Source: CAYYFX01 sp964471155 (GTDB lineage: Bacteria; ARS69). From it: 10,173 nt of DNA. The notes under the pieces were generated by a model. The model made no database searches. It saw nothing but the letters and a program-made list of their open reading frames with translations, and was not told the DNA's origin. Below, piece after piece: positions 7,476 to 10,173 of this stretch. The translations under genes were made by a program, and so were the position numbers. The stretch is taken from NCBI GenBank assembly GCA_964471155.1, contig CAYYFX010000131.1:1-10173 (forward strand), in the 5' to 3' direction. Within the stretch, counting starts at the first letter, position 1. Every line of letters begins with the position of its first letter.

Positions 7476-10173
7476 TCGCCCCGGACGGGGACGTCCGCGA
7501 CCGCATCGTGGCCGCCCGCGGCGTCAACCTCGCCGTGGAGGCCGGGGCCGGCACCGGGAAGACCACGCTGCTCGTGCGCCGCGTGCTCTCGCTGGTCGAG
7601 GGCGGGACGCCGCTGTCCCGGCTCGCGATCATCACGTTCACGCGCAAGGCCGCGGCGGAGCTGGAGTCCCGCCTCGTGCGCGCGCTCGCCGGGGCGCGCG
7701 CGGACGGCGCCGCGTGGGCCGCGGCCGCGCTGGACGACCTGCCCCGCACCGAGCTCGGCACCACCGACTCCTTCTGCCGCGGCATCCTCGCGGACCACGC
7801 GCTGGAGGCCGGATTCCCGCCGGGCTTCGCGCTCGCCGCGGAGATGGCGGAGGAGGCGCTGCGCGAGACGGCATGGCTGCGCTTCCTCGCGCGCTCGGGC
7901 GAGGCGGACGCGCGGCTGCTGGAGACGCTGCGCGCGCTCGGCGCGAAGCCGAAGTCCGTGCGCGAGATCGGCGACGCGCTGCTGGACGGGCGCGATCTCC
8001 CGGTCGCGCATGCGGAGATCCCACCGGGCGGCGCGCCGCTGCTCGACGAGTTCGCCGAGGGGCTCGCCCCCGCGCTCGCCCTGCGCGACCGGTGCACCGA
8101 TCCGGGCGATCGGCTCCTCCTCCGGCTCGACGAGCTCGCGCTGCACCTCGACCTGGCGCGCGACCTCGGCGGTCCGGCCGCGGAGCGCGTGCTCCTGTCC
8201 GTGCCGTGCGCCTTCCGCCAGGGCCGCAAGGAGGCCTGGGGCGGCGCCGCGGTGAAGGCCGAGGTCGTGGCGGCGCTGGAGGGGCTGGACGAGCGGGTGC
8301 GGGCCTGGAGCCGCGCGCACGGCGCCGCGCGCGCCGCCGCCCTCGCCGCGTGGCTCGCGGGCTATCCCGCCGAGTACGCGCGGCTCAAGCGGGAGCGCGG
8401 GCTCGCGGACTTCCGCGATCTCGCGCTGGGCGTGCGCGACCTGCTGCGCGCCGATCCCGCGGCGCGGCGCGCGATCGCGGCACGCTGGGACGCGCTGCTG
8501 ATCGACGAGGCGCAGGACACCGATCCGCTGCAGATGGAGATCGCGCTGCTCCTCGCCGCCGAGGAGCCCGTGCCCGACGATCCCTTCGCCGCGCGGCTGG
8601 TCCCGGGGCGCCTGTTCCTGGTGGGCGACCCGAAGCAGTCGATCTACCGCTTCCGCCGCGCGGACCTGGAGCTGTACGCGCGCACGCGCGACGCGGTGAC
8701 GGCGGACGGCGGGAGCCCGGCCATCACCGCGAACTTCCGGTGCGCGCGGCCCGTGCTGGACTTCGTGAACCGCGTGTTCACGGGCTGGATGGAGCCCGCG
8801 CCCGGCGAGACGCTGCAGGCGCCGTACCGCGCGCTGGAGCCCGGACGCGACGGGCCGGAGGACGCCGCGCCCGTGGCGCTGCTGCTGCCCGACCCGCGCG
8901 TGGAGGCGGCGCTGCTCGCGCGCAGCGGCGCCGCACGGCCGGGCGCGGACGACCGGCTGGAGATCGAGGCGGACGCGGTCGTCCGCGCCCACCGGCGCGC
9001 CCGGGGCGGGGACGGCGCCGGGGCGGGCGGGTCCGTCGCCGGCGAGGACGGCCGCCCGCGGCCCGCCCGGCCGGGGGACATCGCGGTGATCGTGAAGCGG
9101 ATGACGGGCGGCGAGCGCGTGCTCGACGCGCTCCGGCGCGCCGGCATCCCGGTGGCGAGCCTGGGCGGCCGCAACTTCCACGAGCGCGAGGAGGTGCAGA
9201 CGCTGCTTGCCGTGCTGGAGGGGCTGCTCGCGCCGGACGATCCGCGCGCGCTGTTCGCCGCGCTCCGCTCCGCCGCCTTCGCGATCGACGACGACGCGCT
9301 CGTCCTGCGCTTCGCCGATCCGGAGGCCGATCCCCGCGCGGCGGGCGTGCCGGCCGAGGCGATCGAGGCGGAGGCGCGGCTGCGCGCGCTCGCGCGGGAG
9401 GTGCGCACGCTGTCGCTGGGCGAGCTGCTCGAGCGGGTGACCGAGTCCCTCGCGCTGCTGCCGGCGTTCGGCCTGCGCGGGGACGGCGCCGCGCGGATCG
9501 AGAGCCTCCGGCTCCTCGTGGACGCGGCCGGGCCGCTGGAGGCGGCCGGCGTGGAGTCGCTTCCCGAGCTCGTGGCGTGGCTCCGCGACCGGACCGCGGA
9601 CGAGCCGCTCGCGCTCGGCGAGATCGAGCCGTCCGGCGAGGACGCGGTCACGCTGCTCACGATCCACAAGGCGAAGGGGCTGGAGTTCCCCATCGTCCTC
9701 CTCGCCGATCTCGGCGGGAAGGGAGCGAACGCCTCGCCCGTGGTGTGGGACCGCGGGGCGGGCCGGCTCGAGTTCCGCGTGCCGGGCGTCCCGCACGTGG
9801 CCACGCCGGGGTTCGACGAGGCGGCGGCCCGCGAGGCGCGGCGGCGCGCGGCGGAGGACCTTCGCCTCCTGTACGTGGCGATGACGCGCGCGCGGGACCG
9901 GCTGGTCCTGGCGTGGACCGGCGGAACGGACGGCTTCTTCGCGAGGACGATGCTGCCCGCGCGCCTGGGCGCCGCCGCCGGCGAGGCGCCGCCCGCCGGC
10001 TCCGGGCTGGAGGCGCTGCGCGCGGCGGACCTGCCGCCGCTCCCGTCCGGCGCGCGCGTGCACGCGCTCGCGCCGCAGGAGCTCGCGGCGCGACGGGCGC
10101 CGCGGATCGGGGACCTCTTCGCCGCCGCGCCCGCGCCGGCGCCGGCGCCGCTCCCGCGCGGGCGCACGGTGAC
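7472..10173 (+). CDS. addA: AddA-like UvrD/Rep-family helicase (partial, C-terminus beyond window)
   Basis: This is an ATP-driven 3'-5' superfamily 1A helicase, expected to act with the AddB-like protein on double-strand DNA ends. The 900 visible residues carry the full motif series: Walker A EAGAGTGKTT (23-32), Ia ITFTRKAAAEL, an SF1 motif TTDSFCRGIL, DFRDLAL, motif II LIDEAQDTD (343-351), motif III VGDPKQSIYRFRRAD (384-398), IV ITANFR, V TIHKAKGLE (730-738) and VI LYVAMTRARDR (800-810). All key residues are present, so it should be an active ATPase. The start is the GTG in GTGA shared with the previous stop, with GGAGG seven bases upstream. A Gly/Arg-rich insert (about 509-534) separates the two helicase halves, and a Pro/Ala linker ends the visible part. 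AddA proteins normally carry a second PD-(D/E)XK nuclease after this point, but it would lie outside the window, so a plain UvrD-type helicase is not formally excluded. The AddB-like neighbour makes AddA much the best call. Confidence 0.93.
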   Translation, partial: MIAPDGDVRDRIVAARGVNLAVEAGAGTGKTTLLVRRVLSLVEGGTPLSRLAIITFTRKAAAELESRLVRALAGARADGAAWAAAALDDLPRTELGTTDSFCRGILADHALEAGFPPGFALAAEMAEEALRETAWLRFLARSGEADARLLETLRALGAKPKSVREIGDALLDGRDLPVAHAEIPPGGAPLLDEFAEGLAPALALRDRCTDPGDRLLLRLDELALHLDLARDLGGPAAERVLLSVPCAFRQGRKEAWGGAAVKAEVVAALEGLDERVRAWSRAHGAARAAALAAWLAGYPAEYARLKRERGLADFRDLALGVRDLLRADPAARRAIAARWDALLIDEAQDTDPLQMEIALLLAAEEPVPDDPFAARLVPGRLFLVGDPKQSIYRFRRADLELYARTRDAVTADGGSPAITANFRCARPVLDFVNRVFTGWMEPAPGETLQAPYRALEPGRDGPEDAAPVALLLPDPRVEAALLARSGAARPGADDRLEIEADAVVRAHRRARGGDGAGAGGSVAGEDGRPRPARPGDIAVIVKRMTGGERVLDALRRAGIPVASLGGRNFHEREEVQTLLAVLEGLLAPDDPRALFAALRSAAFAIDDDALVLRFADPEADPRAAGVPAEAIEAEARLRALAREVRTLSLGELLERVTESLALLPAFGLRGDGAARIESLRLLVDAAGPLEAAGVESLPELVAWLRDRTADEPLALGEIEPSGEDAVTLLTIHKAKGLEFPIVLLADLGGKGANASPVVWDRGAGRLEFRVPGVPHVATPGFDEAAAREARRRAAEDLRLLYVAMTRARDRLVLAWTGGTDGFFARTMLPARLGAAAGEAPPAGSGLEALRAADLPPLPSGARVHALAPQELAARRAPRIGDLFAAAPAPAPAPLPRGRTV

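Noticed and set aside
4326..10063. Very long minus-strand open frames opposite addB and addA (about 1,033 and 1,144 residues)
   Set aside because: Very high GC removes stop codons from the antisense frames. These translations are compositionally biased and carry no motifs, while the plus strand holds the complete nuclease and helicase motif sets.
10126..10150. Tandem GCCGGC-like repeat near the right edge
   Set aside because: It encodes an in-frame Pro/Ala linker of AddA and is what simple codon repetition gives at this GC level; no sign of a separate element.

Overview
The window is about three-quarters G+C with almost every third codon position G or C, so it comes from a high-GC bacterium. 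The taxon cannot be fixed from sequence alone. The lipobox and TSP3-type calcium motif of one gene and the barrel-like look of another would suit a Gram-negative-type lineage (for example Myxococcota, Gemmatimonadota or candidate phyla such as Eisenbacteria), but that is inference. I see no rRNA, tRNA, CRISPR array, insertion sequence or phage gene.

Layout. A partial gene of unknown function (1-619, minus) runs leftward off the window. A roughly 200-base divergent intergenic region (620-820) follows. Then comes a rightward, very tightly packed cluster of four genes that fills the rest: (1) an SbcC/YhaN-type coiled-coil ATPase-like protein with two membrane segments and visibly damaged nucleotide-binding motifs (821-3193); (2) a predicted lipoprotein with a C-terminal peptidoglycan-binding domain (3073-4512); (3) an AddB-like PD-(D/E)XK nuclease subunit (4509-7475); (4) an AddA-like UvrD/Rep-family helicase, cut by the window end (7472-10173). 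Neighbours overlap by 121, 4 and 4 bases, so they almost certainly form one translationally coupled operon. All five genes appear to start at GTG or TTG; none uses ATG.

How they work together. AddA and AddB together form the helicase-nuclease that processes double-strand DNA ends for RecA-dependent repair, the role RecBCD fills elsewhere. An SbcC-like ATPase beside addAB recalls the Bacillus subtilis addB-addA-sbcD-sbcC cluster, but no SbcD/YhaO-like nuclease is visible here and the ATPase-like protein has lost the Walker A lysine. The surprising member is the cell-envelope lipoprotein wedged between the DNA-repair genes, with its export signal encoded inside the 3' end of the ATPase-like gene. 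A membrane-inserted SMC-like pseudo-ATPase and a wall-binding lipoprotein co-translated with AddAB are the most unusual aspects of the region.
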